From: Lepisosteus oculatus
Taxonomy: Eukaryota > Chordata > Actinopteri > Semionotiformes > Lepisosteidae
Direction of reading: 5' to 3'
Length of the DNA: 64,000 nucleotides
Assembly: GCF_040954835.1 (NCBI RefSeq)
Contig: NC_090718.1
Location: forward strand, 15,825,532-15,889,531
In this document: one piece after another, positions 34,201-44,948 of the stretch
Position numbering within the stretch: the stretch's first letter is position 1
Layout of the letters: each line of letters opens with the position of its first letter
The notes under the pieces: generated by a model
The model's database searches: none
The model's input: the letters and a program-made list of their open reading frames with translations, nothing else
Told to the model about the DNA's origin: nothing
Made by a program: the position numbers and the translations under genes

Positions 34201-37200
34201 TTGTCTGATCGTGAATAGATTATTTCACAGTTTTAGCCGTGTTCCTCTTTCTATTTTTGCCCGATGTCCTGAAGAGGAACTCAACCTGGCGCCCGGAGAG
34301 AGCGCGCAGTTGCGTGTCTTTTGCCTCTCGGTGGCTTCTGGGTGTCCTGTCCTGGCCAGGGGAGGCCCAGGCAGATGGCTCTTTCTCCCCTTGCTCATTT
34401 GGTCTTAAAAAAAGCAGAAATCAACAGGAACCAGCGAGCTAAGCGTTGTGATCACGGGTTCGAACCTGGGCAAAGTCACCAGCTGACTGGGGTAGCAGAG
34501 ACGGAGCAGAGAGACGCAGTCCTCTCCCGTGGCCTCCTGGTTGCCTGCGCTGTCAGTGAGGGACACGGACACGCCTCTCCCCCAGTCAGCACTGCTCCTC
34601 CGGTACGGGGCTGTGGGGGAGGGACGCCTCTCCTCCAATCAGCACTGCTCCTCCGGTACGGGGCTGTGGGGGAGGGACGCCTCTCCTCCAATCAGCACTG
34701 CTCCTCCGGTACGGGGCTGTGGGGGAGGGACGCCTCTCCTCCAATCAGCACAGCTCCTCCGGTACGGGGCTGTGGGGAAGGGACACCTCTCCTCCAATCA
34801 GCACAGCTCCTCCGGTCCGGGGCTGTGGGGGAGGGACGCCTCTCCTCCAATCAACACAGCTCCTTCGGTACGTGGCTGTGGGGGAGGGACGCCTCTCCTC
34901 CAATCAGCACAGCTCCTCCGGTCCGGGGCTGTGGGGGAGGGACGCCTCTCCTCCAATCAACACAGCTCCTCCGGTCCGGGGCTGTGGGGGAGGAGTCTGT
35001 CTGCTCTTCCTCTCTCCCCTGTGTGCGGTCACAGGGTTCATGGTCGAGAGTCGGGCTGGTACCACAAGAACGGTTGTCACTTGTGAACAGATGACGAGAA
35101 GCCGCTCTGCTGTGTGGTTTCGTGAGAGATGAGCCCGGCAGTGAAGGATTTATCCCGTCCTTCCTCTCCCTCTTCCCCTCAGGGCCCCCATCCGGGGGTG
35201 AAGCTACCCGGCTTGTCCGAGCAGCTGAGCTCGGGCGGCACCCCTCCGGGCGGCACCCCGAAATCGCAGAGCGGCACCCCCCGGCCAGCCTCTGCTGGCA
35301 TAGGAGTGGGGGCCCACCTGCACCCGGGGGGGACGCCGTCCTCAGCGGGGCCCCCCGAAGAGGGCGAGACGGTGGCGCGACCTGGCGGCGGCGCCGTGGC
35401 GTCGGCCAACCCGGGGCCCGGAGCTGGGGTGCCCGGGGGGTCCCCCCTGCCCAGCGGCGCGGCGGACGGGCTGTCGAAGGAGCAGCTGGAGCACCGCGAG
35501 CGCTCGCTGCAGACGCTGCGGGACATCGAGAGGCTGCTGCTGCGCGGCGGGAAGGGCCAGCAGCCCGGCGAGGGCGCGGGCGCCAGCAACGGCGGCCTGC
35601 CCGCCCAGGGCCCCGGCCGCAGGTACGAGGAGCCGCTGCCGGGCCTGGACGAGGGGCTGCTGCTGGGGCCGGACGGGCTGAGCCCCGAGCAGGCGGCCTG
35701 GCGCAGGCTGCAGGAGGAGTACTTCCAGGAGAAGCGCCGGCAGCAGGACGTGCCCCCCCACGGCCACGGCCACGCCCACCCCAGGATGATGCCGGAGGCC
35801 GGGCTCGTCACGCGGGGCCCCCCCCCGCCCTACCACAGCAAGCCCGGGGAGCCTCAGTGGCCCGGGCCGGGGGCCGGGGGCCAGGGGCGGCTGATGGAGG
35901 GGCCCCAGGATGGGCCCCGGGGGCAGCGCTTCCTGGGGTCCATGCAGAGGGGCCCCCCCGGCGCGTACCCCGGCGCGGTGCTGCCCATGGACAGCGTGGG
36001 GCTTCAGAGGCCCCCCCGGCCGGGCTGGCTGGAGGATGCGCCCCCCAGCATGGGCTCGGGGCTGCCTTTCCAGGGGTGCTACCCTGCCCCGGGGCCCCCC
36101 CAGCACCTGGCTGGGGACCCCGAGCGCCTGCTGCTGGAGAAGAGGCCGGAGAGGGTGGGCAAGCAGGCCCCGGCGGGAGGTGGGGGGGGGTACCCGCGGG
36201 GCGACCCCATGGAGTTTGCGGGCTCCCGAGCCCTGCTGGGGTCCCCCGGCGGGGGGCCTGCGGGGGACATGGCGGGCTCCCCGCTGGGCGGCGGGCTGAG
36301 CATGAGCATGAACGTCAACATGAGCCTGAGCCTGCAGTCGGGCGGGCAGCAGCCGGCGGCCCCCAAGCTGATGCTGGGGCCCGAGGAGGTGTCCCGGCTC
36401 CGGGCCGCCCAGAACGGGCCGGGGGGCGGGGGCAAGGCCCTGCCCTACCCTGGCCAGGGGCCCTTCTCCGGGTACCTCCCCCAGGACGCGGGCCCCGACC
36501 TGTTTGGCCCTGAACAGGGCGTCTCTCCCCTGGGCGGGACGTCCCGGCTCAGCCACCTGCCCCTGAACCCGGCCGGCAGGGGCCCCGGTCTCGGGCCCCG
36601 CCGGCCTTCCGACCTCTCCGTCAGCATGAACCCCATGGGGTCCCCCAGCCTGGCGCCACCCCACCACCTCAAGTCCCCCTCCGTCAGCCAGGCGCCCTCC
36701 CCATCCGCCCCGGGCCTGAAGTCGCCCCAGCTCGCCGGCCCCCCGCCCCCGCCCCCGACGACGCCGAGCGCCGGGACGCCCTCCCTGAAGTCACCGCAGG
36801 TGGTGGGCCCCTCCTCTCTGGGGGTGCTCTCTCCTTCGGGGTCCCCCGGGCGCCTGAAATCACCATCTGTGCCCGTGGCGTCCCCCAGCTGGGCCGCCTC
36901 CCCGAAGACCACCCTGCCCAGCCCAGGAGGGCCGCCGGGAGGCAAGGCCGGGGGCAGCGGCGTGGACACAGGTGAGGATGGCCTGCTCAGGAAGGTTCTG
37001 GGGCGCGGCGCGGGTCTGGGGCGTCTCGCCGCCTGCGCTGCGGACAGGACCGAGCTGCCTCTGTGAGAAGAGTTTTAAAGCTGTCCACGCTGGGTCGAGT
37101 CCTCTCACTGATCAGATGTACTTTGTTTCCTCTGGTCTCTTTCCTCCCTTCTGTCTGTGCTCCCTGCCCTCTGGTGTCTCCCCTGTCCCTGCTCTGTCCT

Positions 37201-39312
37201 CCCCGGTGTCCTCCCCAGGCCCCCCCCTGCCTCCACGGAGCTCCAACTCCACTCCCCTCAGCCAGCCGGGCTCCATCAACCCCAGCATGCCTTTCACCTC
37301 CTCCCCGGACGCCCCGCCTTCTCAGAACCCCCTGTCCCTCATCATGTCGCAGATGTCCAAGTACGCCATGCCCAGCAACACGCCCCTCTACCACGACGCC
37401 ATCAAGACCATCGCCACCTCCGATGACGAGATGATGCCGGATCGCCCCCTGCTGGCCGCTGTCAGCATGGCAGGTGTGTGTTTTGCCACTAAAAGTGTAA
37501 GAGAGGCTACAAACGAGAGGTGACGCCCTTGGACAGCTCATTTTTTCACATTTAGAGCAGCCGTTTATTTTGTGTTAAACCCACCCAATGTGCGTTTGTT
37601 TCTGCTGCCTCACACCATGAGCCAGCTACTCAGTCACTAACCCTGTGACCACACACAGGGGAGGGTGAGGAAGAGCAGACTCCTCCTGCACAGCCCTGTA
37701 CCAGAGGAGAGCAGCAGTTGGCTGGTTTGTTCAGTCTGTGACGTTTACCTGCCCTGCATTCCAGCTGCACAGAAAGCCACACTAACATTCTGTTGTAAAA
37801 AGCAGGAAAGCAATTAAACTTGAACTGCTGGAAGATTAACCTTTGCCACTTCCTGCTGCTTATTCCCTACAGACAGCCCTACAGGCAGTCAGTCGGGACA
37901 TCCATTTCGACCGAGAGAAAAGAGGGGTGAGCTGGGGTTTTTCTTCAGTCTTTTTTGGCGACTGCCCTACAGCTGTCTATGGGTTTAGTCAATACTTTTC
38001 AAGGTCTTGAGTTCTTGGATCGAATGACTCATAGTCTCCTTCAGCTAGGACTGAGTCTGTAGAGCCTCTCAGCTGTAGAAGGGCGTCTCTCCAAGCAGGC
38101 AGAACGTACTTTCAGTGTTAGTGTTCAGTTTTGAAATGGTTTGCGGAGTGTTTTGTGTTTTGAGTGTACGGTAGGCAGAGCGTGTCTGTCCATCACGTCG
38201 CAGGTCCTGGAGTCCCAGACAGCAGTTCCTGCAGGCAGGAGGAGGCTCTGTTAGCGCCCACATCTCTGGTGCTGCAGTTTGGGTCGGGCCGGTTCAGGTC
38301 CGCGCTCTGTGTGGGTGACTGGCGCCAGTACGGCTGTCTCCTCCCTGCCCCCTCCACTGCGGCTCTTACCCAGAAATCACCCCCGCCGCCTGTCCTCACA
38401 CTGGCGCCTGTGTGGGGTCGTCCGCGAGTGAGCTCCCCTCACCGTCTCTTCTTCTCTCCAGCAGGAGGTGTGGGGAACCACCAGCCCTCCCAGATGCACC
38501 TTGGCTCCCAGAGTCCCATGGGCGCGGTCCTGCCGGGCCAGCCCCCGCTGTCCCACGACCCCGCGGGCTCCCTGCTGCACCCCCCCAGCCCCATGAGCGT
38601 GCCGGGCGGCGGGGCTCCCTGCAGCGTGTCCCCCATGCTGCCGCACAACCAGCTGGCCGGGTACCCGCGCCTGCAGGCCCCGCCGTACCCGCCGGCGCCC
38701 GCGCCCGAGGACGCCCTGGCCCATCACCACCAGCTGCACCTGCTGGGCAAGGGCCTGGGGCACGCGCCCGCCCCCCTGGGCGAGGGCCCAGACCTGAGCG
38801 AGGTGATCCGGCCCTCGGCCACCGGCATCCCGGAGTTCGACCTGTCGCGCATCATCCCCGCGGACAAGCCCAGCGGCACCCTGCAGTACTTCCCCCGGGC
38901 CGAGCCGTCCAACCCCCACCTGGCCAGCCTGCAGAGCATGATGGCCGAGCAGCCGCTGCCGCCCCACGCCCACGCCGGGCTGCGGGCCCGGGCCGGCATG
39001 TGCGCCCCGCCGGGGCACCTGATGGGCAGGACAGCCATGGGTCCGCCCCCCGGCGCCCAGCAGCAGCTGCACCACGGCCCCCACCCCGCCGTGCTGCCCC
39101 CCCAGCAGCACCAGCACGGCCTGATGGTGATGCAGCCCAAGCAGCGCGGCGCACCCCTGCCTGCCGACCTCTACGCCCAGCAGGGGCCCCTGATGGGCCC
39201 CCCGCACCCCCAGGCGGGCCTGCTGGGCCCTCAGAGCCTGCGGCAGCGGGGCATGTCGCTGGACAGCCCCCTGGGGTACGGCCCCAGCAGCATGGCCAAC
39301 CTGCCCTTCTGA
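27943..39312 (+). CDS. bcl9l: BCL9L (B-cell CLL/lymphoma 9-like), complete seven-exon coding sequence
   Basis: Exons: 27943-28252, 30358-30477, 32566-32749, 33539-33623, 35183-36971, 37219-37473 and 38465-39312. All phases agree, giving about 1,196 residues (human about 1,500). BCL9L is a nuclear scaffold that links beta-catenin to Pygopus and boosts Wnt target transcription. Seen in order: basic KGKAKRERSVSADS (about 74-86), KRRCVLEKKQPYSGDEW (about 110-126), the HD1 Pygopus-binding segment (194-233, VVYVFTTSLAN through KLDQ), the HD2 beta-catenin-binding helix (about 329-353, QLEHRERSLQTLRDIERLL), EEYFQEKRR (about 411-419), SQNPLSLIMSQMSKYAMPS (about 864-882), and the C-terminal IRPSATGIPEFDLSRIIP (about 1030). 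KLTNHGKQ at the start and MSLDSPLGYG near the end favour BCL9L over BCL9. Coding GC is very high. Start: the ATG at 27943, because a TAA lies in frame just after the acceptor. Confidence 0.95.
28481..28518. repeat. (TGACCCC)n short tandem
   Basis: Five to six copies of CTGACCC in BCL9L intron 1. Confidence 0.85.
28868..29125. repeat. CA-rich minisatellite in BCL9L intron 1
   Basis: About ten copies of CACACACGCACAGAGCATTA or GAGTATTACACACACACA. Confidence 0.9.
30351..30364 (+). promoter_or_regulatory. CTCF-like core across the exon 2 acceptor
   Basis: CCAGCAGAGGGCGT fits the CTCF core consensus. It spans both alternative AG dinucleotides and the first bases of the exon. Confidence 0.35.
30358..30477 (+). 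CDS. bcl9l: BCL9L coding exon 2, NAGNAG acceptor
   Basis: Encodes EGVLRTKRRCVLEKKQPYSG onward to DDDDKPPAAAH. The acceptor is TCCAGCAG: splicing at 30354 adds one alanine, at 30357 it does not. The donor is GTGAGT at 30478. Confidence 0.9.
31126..31600. repeat. CCAGT/CCAGC pentamer-based minisatellite in BCL9L intron
   Basis: Mixed CCAGT, CCAGC, CCACT pentamers are organised into longer blocks containing CAGCCGAGACCAGTCCACTC and CAGACCTCTCAAGTCCAGCC, repeated about four to five times. The plus strand is very C-rich and G-poor. Confidence 0.9.
31950..31963 (-). promoter_or_regulatory. CTCF-like motif in BCL9L intron 2
   Basis: GCGCCACCTAGTGG is the reverse complement of CCACTAGGTGGCGC, a consensus-quality CTCF core outside any recognised repeat. 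Confidence 0.45.
32566..32749 (+). CDS. bcl9l: BCL9L coding exon 3, start of HD1
   Basis: A (CT)n tract and CAG acceptor precede it. Encodes a serine/glycine/proline-rich linker, then VVYVFTTSLAN. Ends AACAG|GTCAGT, phase 2. Confidence 0.92.
33012..33499 (-). mobile_element. Deu-like SINE, near full length, antisense in BCL9L intron 3
   Basis: Reverse orientation: tail GTTCTATAGCGCTTCTCTGG at about 33,036, Deu body, CTCF-like core at 33,391-33,404, then a diverged reverse 5S head (CCAGGTACTGGCCAGGCTC to GAGATGGCTGCTGG). It ends about 40 nt before the exon 4 acceptor. Confidence 0.87.
33391..33404 (-). promoter_or_regulatory. CTCF-like core in the intronic SINE
   Basis: GCGCCCCCTGCTGG, identical over 14 bases to the copies at 11 and 15.8 kb after orientation. 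Confidence 0.5.
33539..33623 (+). CDS. bcl9l: BCL9L coding exon 4, rest of HD1
   Basis: Encodes S-AAEAVVHGHADSILVFHQ and NVPRTKLDQ. Ends CAG|GTCAGT in phase 0. The intron remnant upstream (CTGCTTCTCTTACTCCTAAT then CTGCTCCTCCAG) supplies the branch-like and pyrimidine sequence. Confidence 0.93.
34571..35000. repeat. Minisatellite, 53 bp unit, in BCL9L intron 4
   Basis: About eight copies of CAGCACTGCTCCTCCGGTAC, GGGGCTGTGGGGGAGGGACG, CCTCTCCTCCAAT. The array ends about 180 nt before exon 5. Plus-strand ORFs through it are artefacts. Confidence 0.93.
35183..36971 (+). CDS. bcl9l: BCL9L large exon 5, includes HD2
   Basis: 1,789 nt, acceptor CTTCCCCTCAG and donor GTGAGG. Contains the HD2 helix (GLSKEQLEHRERSLQTLRDI), the EEYFQEKRRQQ motif and long proline/glycine-rich low-complexity stretches typical of the family. 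Nearly every third position is G or C. Confidence 0.95.
37219..37473 (+). CDS. bcl9l: BCL9L coding exon 6
   Basis: Begins within GPPLPPRSSNSTPLSQPG, includes the conserved NPLSLIMSQMSKYAMPSNTP and LYHDAIKTIATSDDE. Donor GTGTGT, phase 1. Confidence 0.92.
38465..39312 (+). CDS. bcl9l: BCL9L last coding exon, second NAGNAG acceptor
   Basis: The acceptor is CTCCAGCAG (AG at 38461 or 38464, one alanine difference). Encodes the C-terminal block LSEVIRPSATGIPEFDL and the end GPSSMANLPF, with TGA at 39310-39312. Open frame upstream of 38,461 is intronic. Confidence 0.94.
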
Positions 39313-40045
39313 GCCGCCCTTCATCGCGCTCGTCTTCGTACTGCCGGCGCCACGAGTCCTCTCGGCAGCGCTGTTGTCATCACGGAGAATCTCTCTTTAA
39401 TTTTTGAATAAAAAGCTTTTTTAAAAAAAAAACCAACAACAAGCATTTCAGAATTAGGGCCACCTCCTCTGGGCTTGAAGATCTGAGCAGTTCCGGCTGT
39501 CTGAGAGAGACCAGAGGAGAACACCTGAGTTAAATGATTGTGACGGTTTCTTTTTATAGTTGTAAAATATGTATATTTCACAGATCCATAGGGGCAGAGA
39601 AGGGAAGTCGATCAAATTTGTTTTTCTTCTTTTTTTTCTGGCTACCAAACTGTTGTGCAAGGGATTTTGTATATATATGCAACCTGTTATCCTAGATTCA
39701 GGCATTTCAAGGTTAATTGTCAAGGTTGAGACCTCACTCTGGGATTTCGTGTTTTTGCAAATATTATGACCTAATGAGGCTGGATCTGTGAAAGCAGTAC
39801 AGGTGAAGCTGGGTGTGGTTTGTTTGGGGCTCTGCGGCAAGATTCATCAGCTAATCCTGAGATTGGTCTTCGAAGAGCCTGTCTGGGGGAGACCAGGTCA
39901 TGCATATATTGATAAAAATATATATATATTATAAATATGAAATAGGAGCTGTAAATAAGATGCAATTTGTGATTGTTTTCAACTGTTCTGTATAACTGTG
40001 TTTTAATAGAAGCCTTGAGGTGAAAAAGAAAAAAAAATCTGTCAA
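39313..40045 (+). other. bcl9l: Probable BCL9L 3' UTR
   Basis: AT-rich sequence follows the stop. An AATAAA lies at 39,407-39,412. The AT-rich block with TGTATATATATGC and TTGTGATTGTTTTCAACTG up to about 40,040 may be a longer UTR, by analogy with long BCL9-family UTRs (inference). Confidence 0.5.
39407..39412 (+). terminator. bcl9l: Polyadenylation signal, BCL9L (proximal)
   Basis: AATAAA 95 nt after the stop, followed by an A-rich tract. A downstream alternative is likely if the UTR is long. Confidence 0.5.
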
Positions 40046-41345
40046 AATAAGACCCAAATGCAGTCTGTGCTCTTTTCATTTGAGCTTGCTCGAGGGGAGG
40101 CAGGAGAATGGGGGAGCACGCTGACCCCTGTGGGGAGGGGGCAGTCACTGCAGCCCGGCCTCACGATGTGGAGTGGCGCCTGCACACAGCCCCTGCTCCT
40201 GAAGAGCTCTGCAGTATCGCCTGCTTCCTGGGTTATTGGTCTCGTCAGACATACATTTTTTGGCCTGTTAGCCCCCTGCTCTAGTAGATTCCATAAATCC
40301 TGTGGAATCTGGGCTCTCCTGGATCACCTCAGAGCCCTGGAGCACCGATTCCTAGCTCTGGTCCTCAGAGACCGAAATGCAGCTGGGTGTCTTGACTTCT
40401 AACCAGCTGATTGTCCAGCTGACGTGAAGTCGGTTTGATTGACATTCAACCTGACTGGTTTCTGCCTCCTGCACAGCCTGAAGCTGATGATGATGAGTGA
40501 GAGGGAAAAGTGCTGGACTGTGGGATTCCCTGCTTCAGTTTCAGAATTAGGGCGCCTGTGTTTTAACCTGCTGGGCACTGATGTCGGACACATCCCACTA
40601 TCCAGTCCAGTATCTCAGTACGGGAGGGAGTGTTTCTCTCTAATCGTGTTACATTTCAGATCCTTTCTTTCTGCTCCATTTTGCTGTGTTTAGAAAACAG
40701 TTCCTCCCAAATCAGGGTCTTAGTTCATAATTAACAGAACATTGACAGCAACTTTAAAGCAGAAGTGTTTGCCAGAACAGTTGTTTAAATCAGAGTTTTT
40801 TGAAGCTGTGTCTTTGCTTTGATGCGCAATGTGGTGAATTGCACTTTATCCGATTGCGATGGCTGCCCTTCTCTTGTCACATCTTAGATCTGTGTGCTGT
40901 TGATGGGTTATTCTTGCTTATAAACGGCTGTTTGTTTTAATTTCATTCCCCCAGTATCCAGGTAATTCTGGAGGTACAGTGGGGTCTGGACGTTTGGAGG
41001 GTTCGATGCAGAGTGCCCCACTGTAATGAGTGGGTCCATCTCGAAGTCCTAGTCTGCCGTGCCGCTAATTTGAAAGTTGCGCTTAACGATCTCCTGCTCG
41101 TTTTCATCCGAGGCTGGGTGAGCTTGACCACGTCGTGACTGTTAATTGGGCAGAAGCTGAGACCCTGCTGTATCTGCAGTCTGAGCCTCTCAACTCCGAG
41201 AACGAGTTCTCCCCGGCGGTGCTGCAGGTCATGTCACTACCACAGTGTCACTAGCACAGGCCTTGATTTTGTCTCACCAGCGGCTGTCAGTGCTGCAGTT
41301 TGAGGTTGACTAGATCGTACCCACAGCAGGAGATCAGACATGAGC

Positions 41346-41462
41346 TCGCTAGTAATAATGGAGGTTAGCACTGCTGCCTCATAACTCTTGCATCCCGGAT
41401 TTGATTCCAGACAGTGGGACCTTCTGTGTGGAGTTTGTATGTTCTCCTTACTTTGTGTGCAT
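41346..41462 (+). repeat. Dispersed repeat, GTGTGGAG family
   Basis: GGTTAGCACTGCTGCCTCAT, GATTTGATTCCAGACAGTGG and CTGTGTGGAGTTTGTATGTT in the same order as the 16.7 kb copy. Confidence 0.65.
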
Positions 41463-42769
41463 TTTTAGCAGGTGTTTTGTTGCCTTCCGCCTTGTTAGCG
41501 CTGGGAAGCTGCTGTTTCTAACCGTCCCTACGTGGGACTTGTGACCCACCTGTGAAGTAGTTCCTTCTGCTCTGTACCTCTGGGACAGGCTCCAGGCTGG
41601 CAGAAGGTAGCTCTTGTTACTGGGAATAATGGTCTTCTTACAATATGCTAAAGACCAGCATTTATACAGAGGCAGCTCCCCTCCCCCGCAGGGGTCACTC
41701 AACAGAGGACCCAGAGCTCCGCTGCGTCTCGCGTCATCGCAGTTGTTAAAGCGATCTGGTCGGGGAGATCCGAGTAAAACCAGTGCACCTGCTGAGTGCC
41801 AGGTCTCACCTCAAACCCCGAAGAGCTGAAGGTCCGAGCCCGTTTGCTGACTTGACGCCGTACAGCAGACACACAGAGAGGAAGCGTGGCGGTGCGTGAT
41901 TTACACATGACATTTTCTAAATGTAGAAGGAACAAGCTGCCATCAATACAATATTTATCCATGAGAGGCATCCGAAGCGATAATAAAATGTCTTTAAAGG
42001 TTAGCTGAGGTGAACTGTTAATGTATTAATATCCAGGCGTGTGGGTTGTGTGGAACTTCTGATTGGCACTGATCTGGGGGATTACTGCAGCAGTACTGGG
42101 AGACACTGGGGGGCACGTCGAGGGGCCGCGGCTTCTCATCGCTGTATTTCCACTTCACAAAGATCGGCAGGTGCCCTGAGTCCTGAAATGAAAACGAAAG
42201 CACTAGAAGAAAGGTCTCGGGGGGGTGGGGGAGTCTGGTTCAGGCCAGAGTCCTGTGGCTCTGGCCCCTGGGTCCTGGCAGGGCGATGGGCTCCACAGGG
42301 CTGCAGTCTCCCTGCCGAGCGAGGGCCTGCGGGTGTGTGGCAGTGCCCGTGTCTTCACGCAGAGGGATGGCAGGTACTGTTCGTTTTTCTCGTCATTCTG
42401 ATTGTCTGTCTGTCCCTGTGCACAGGAGAGCTGCTGCCCGACTGCGTGAGCTCACCACAGCTCCTTCATGGGGCCTCAGTGACATGCTGCTCAGGATCGG
42501 GGACATCTTCTGAAAAACATGAAATACATCCACATGCATAGCCAGGAATATGTCCAGTACTTCCCCAGAATCAGCAGGGATACACAAGGCGGAGGACACT
42601 AGTTGAAACTAAGAGGAAGTGTGTTTAAAACTAAACCTAAAGGAGTGTGAGAGCAAGAGACGAACCTCCCAGCCATGTTGTTAAAGCTGATACTCTGGGC
42701 TTCTTTCTAGAAACGACTGGATTCAATCAGGTCTGTCAGCTGCTTACTGGACTCCCAGTGAGCTAGGTA

Positions 42770-42935
42770 GACTCCACAGCACTGACCGGACAGCTATACT
42801 GCTCTGATGTGGGTCAGCAGCACTGACCGGGCAGCTAAACTGCTCTGATGTGGGTCAGCAGCACTGACCGGAAACCTATACTGCTCTGATGTGGGTCAGC
42901 AGCACTGACTGGACAGCTATACTGCTCTGATGGTA
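42770..42935. repeat. Minisatellite, 41 bp unit, four copies
   Basis: CAGCACTGACCGGACAGCTA followed by TACTGCTCTGATGTGGGT, four imperfect copies. Confidence 0.88.
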
Positions 42936-43384
42936 AATTCACCTCAGTTTATCCTGGGTGTGTAAATGTGCTTGTACGCACACCTCCCACCCGATGAAGG
43001 TCTTGGTCTTTTAGTGTGTCACAGACAGTGAAAACTGAAGCATCTGTTGGAAGAAAGCATCAAACATTAAATCCGTAATCTGGATGATTTTTCCTTAGAG
43101 AGCTCAAGACAAGCCCTCGAGGAAGAGTATGAAGGACGTCTGTATGAAACGAGTGAATTCACAGACCTGTGACCCTGACCCCAGGTAGGATCTGTTCTGA
43201 TCAGCGTACTGCACCACTCACTCTGATCGAGGGGAGATTCTGACGAGGGATCTGTGAGGTTGACTCACCAGGTTTGCTCCTGTCTTAACAAGGCTCTTTT
43301 ACCTTCTACTGCGCAGATGAATGCAGAATGTCTTCTGGTATTCACAAGGACCTCGTACCGCTGCTCGTATTTGGCGCTATAATG

Positions 43385-43800
43385 GGTTTCAGTGTGTGTG
43401 TGTTGTGTAGATTTCAGTGTATCTCCATGAGCAGTGTGTGTGTGTTGTATAGATTTCAGTGTGTCTGCATGAGCAGTGTGTCTGCATGAACAGTGTGTGT
43501 GTGTTGTGTAGATTTCAGTGTCTCCATGAGCAGTGTGTGTGTGTTGTGTAGATTTCAGTGTGTCTGCATGAGCAGTGTGTGTGTTGTGTAGATTTCAGTG
43601 CGTCTCCATGAGCAGTGTGTGTGTGTTCTGTAGATTTCAGTGTGTCTGCATTAGCAGTGTGTCGTGTTGTGTAGATTTCAGTGTGTCTGCATGAATGTGT
43701 GTGTGTTGTGTAAATTTCAGTGTGTCTGCTGAGCAGTGTGTGTGTGTTGTGTAGATTTCAGTGTGTCTGCTGAGCAGTGTGTGTGCATGAGCAGTTTAAG
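43385..43800. repeat. Minisatellite, about 40-46 bp GT-rich units
   Basis: About nine copies of GTGTGTTGTGTAGATTTCAG plus TGTGTCTGCATGAGCAGT. Confidence 0.9.
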
Positions 43801-44625
43801 TGTGTGTTGTGGAAAGTTTTGCTTCAGTGACCTCTCTCTAGCTGTGGTTAAAATTTGTATTTCCCAGAAAAAAACTACATATGTGTACTAAGCACATTCA
43901 CAGCTCCCAGCTCTTATGGCTGTATAGTTAGCACCTGCACCTTCTCCTGACATTCACTTCACTAGCTGATCTGCAGGCATGTCTGCTTCCTTTCTGTTCA
44001 CTGCCTTGTAATGTCTTTTTAATACAGGCCATTTCGTTTTAAAGCCTACAGTAAGTCTTTGAATGAAGGGAGATGTGATAGTTAATGCATTTTATCACTT
44101 TTATTTTAGAAGAGATATGTTTTACCCAGTTCCCCAATCAGTTCTGCCCACACGAGCCACCCAAAGCTTGGTTTTAGCTGTAGTTCGGAAATTGTTAAGA
44201 GAGGGGCTGACGAGTCTGTGTAACTGATAACATATACAAATGGCAGTTATAGATGTCATTATAGCAAAGCCTATTAAAGTTTATTGTAATAACAAAATTA
44301 TAATCAATTGAGTTCTGAGAGGGATTATATAACAAGATGATAACATATTTCACATTATCCAAGAGGCGGGCCATGGCAGTATGCTCTAAGCAGGTTTCTC
44401 AGTCCCTGGTCCTTGGTCCCTTCCAGACACCGCCGGAAACACACAGGTAAATTCAGGATAAATTCAATAGTTTTTCTTCCACTGTTGGCTGGTCCCTGAC
44501 ACAAAAAAGGCAGCTGAACACCGTGGGATGAACACATTTTGCTAACATATGTACCAAAAATACCCAAACTCCTTTTGCAGTCCATTCCCCTCACAGCCTG
44601 GTGGTTACGACAGATCTTCACAGTC

Positions 44626-44631
44626 TTTATT
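44626..44631 (-). terminator. cxcr5: Candidate CXCR5 polyadenylation signal
   Basis: TTTATT on the plus strand is AATAAA on the minus strand, 318 nt after the CXCR5 stop. Confidence 0.5.
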
Positions 44632-44948
44632 TCTATAGGCAGTGCACACTTTACACAGCTCACTGGGCAGCGCCGCGCGTTTAAAAGCAGACAAGCACAC
44701 AGTCCAGATTGTCCGAAACCCCCCGTGTCCTCGAGGAGCCCCACTCTTCTCGGGATGGGCAGGGTGGGGGTCAGAGTGCGGGCTCGAGGGGGGCGCAGGA
44801 GCAGGAGCAGCAGGAGAATCGAGCTCGCGGGCGGACGCCCAGGCTTCGCAAACGAAGAGAATCCGAATCGGGTCGTTTGCGGACGGAGAGTGGGGAAGTT
44901 GCTTCCGGACGCGAGCTGGCCAGAGAGCCGAGGGTCCGCTGCGGGGGC

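Larger units (their letters stand above)
40046..44600. other. BCL9L-CXCR5 convergent intergenic region
   Basis: Unique sequence with repeats at 41.4, 42.8 and 43.4-43.8 kb. No further gene is recognised; ORFs are short and unconvincing. Confidence 0.45.

Noticed and set aside
35122-36667. 463-codon plus and 441-codon minus ORFs over the BCL9L large exon
   Set aside because: Other frames of a GC-rich exon. The recognised BCL9L frame contains HD2 and fits the splice sites.
38164-38460. Coding extension upstream of the BCL9L last exon
   Set aside because: The open frame precedes a strong polypyrimidine-AG acceptor and does not continue exon 6 in phase.
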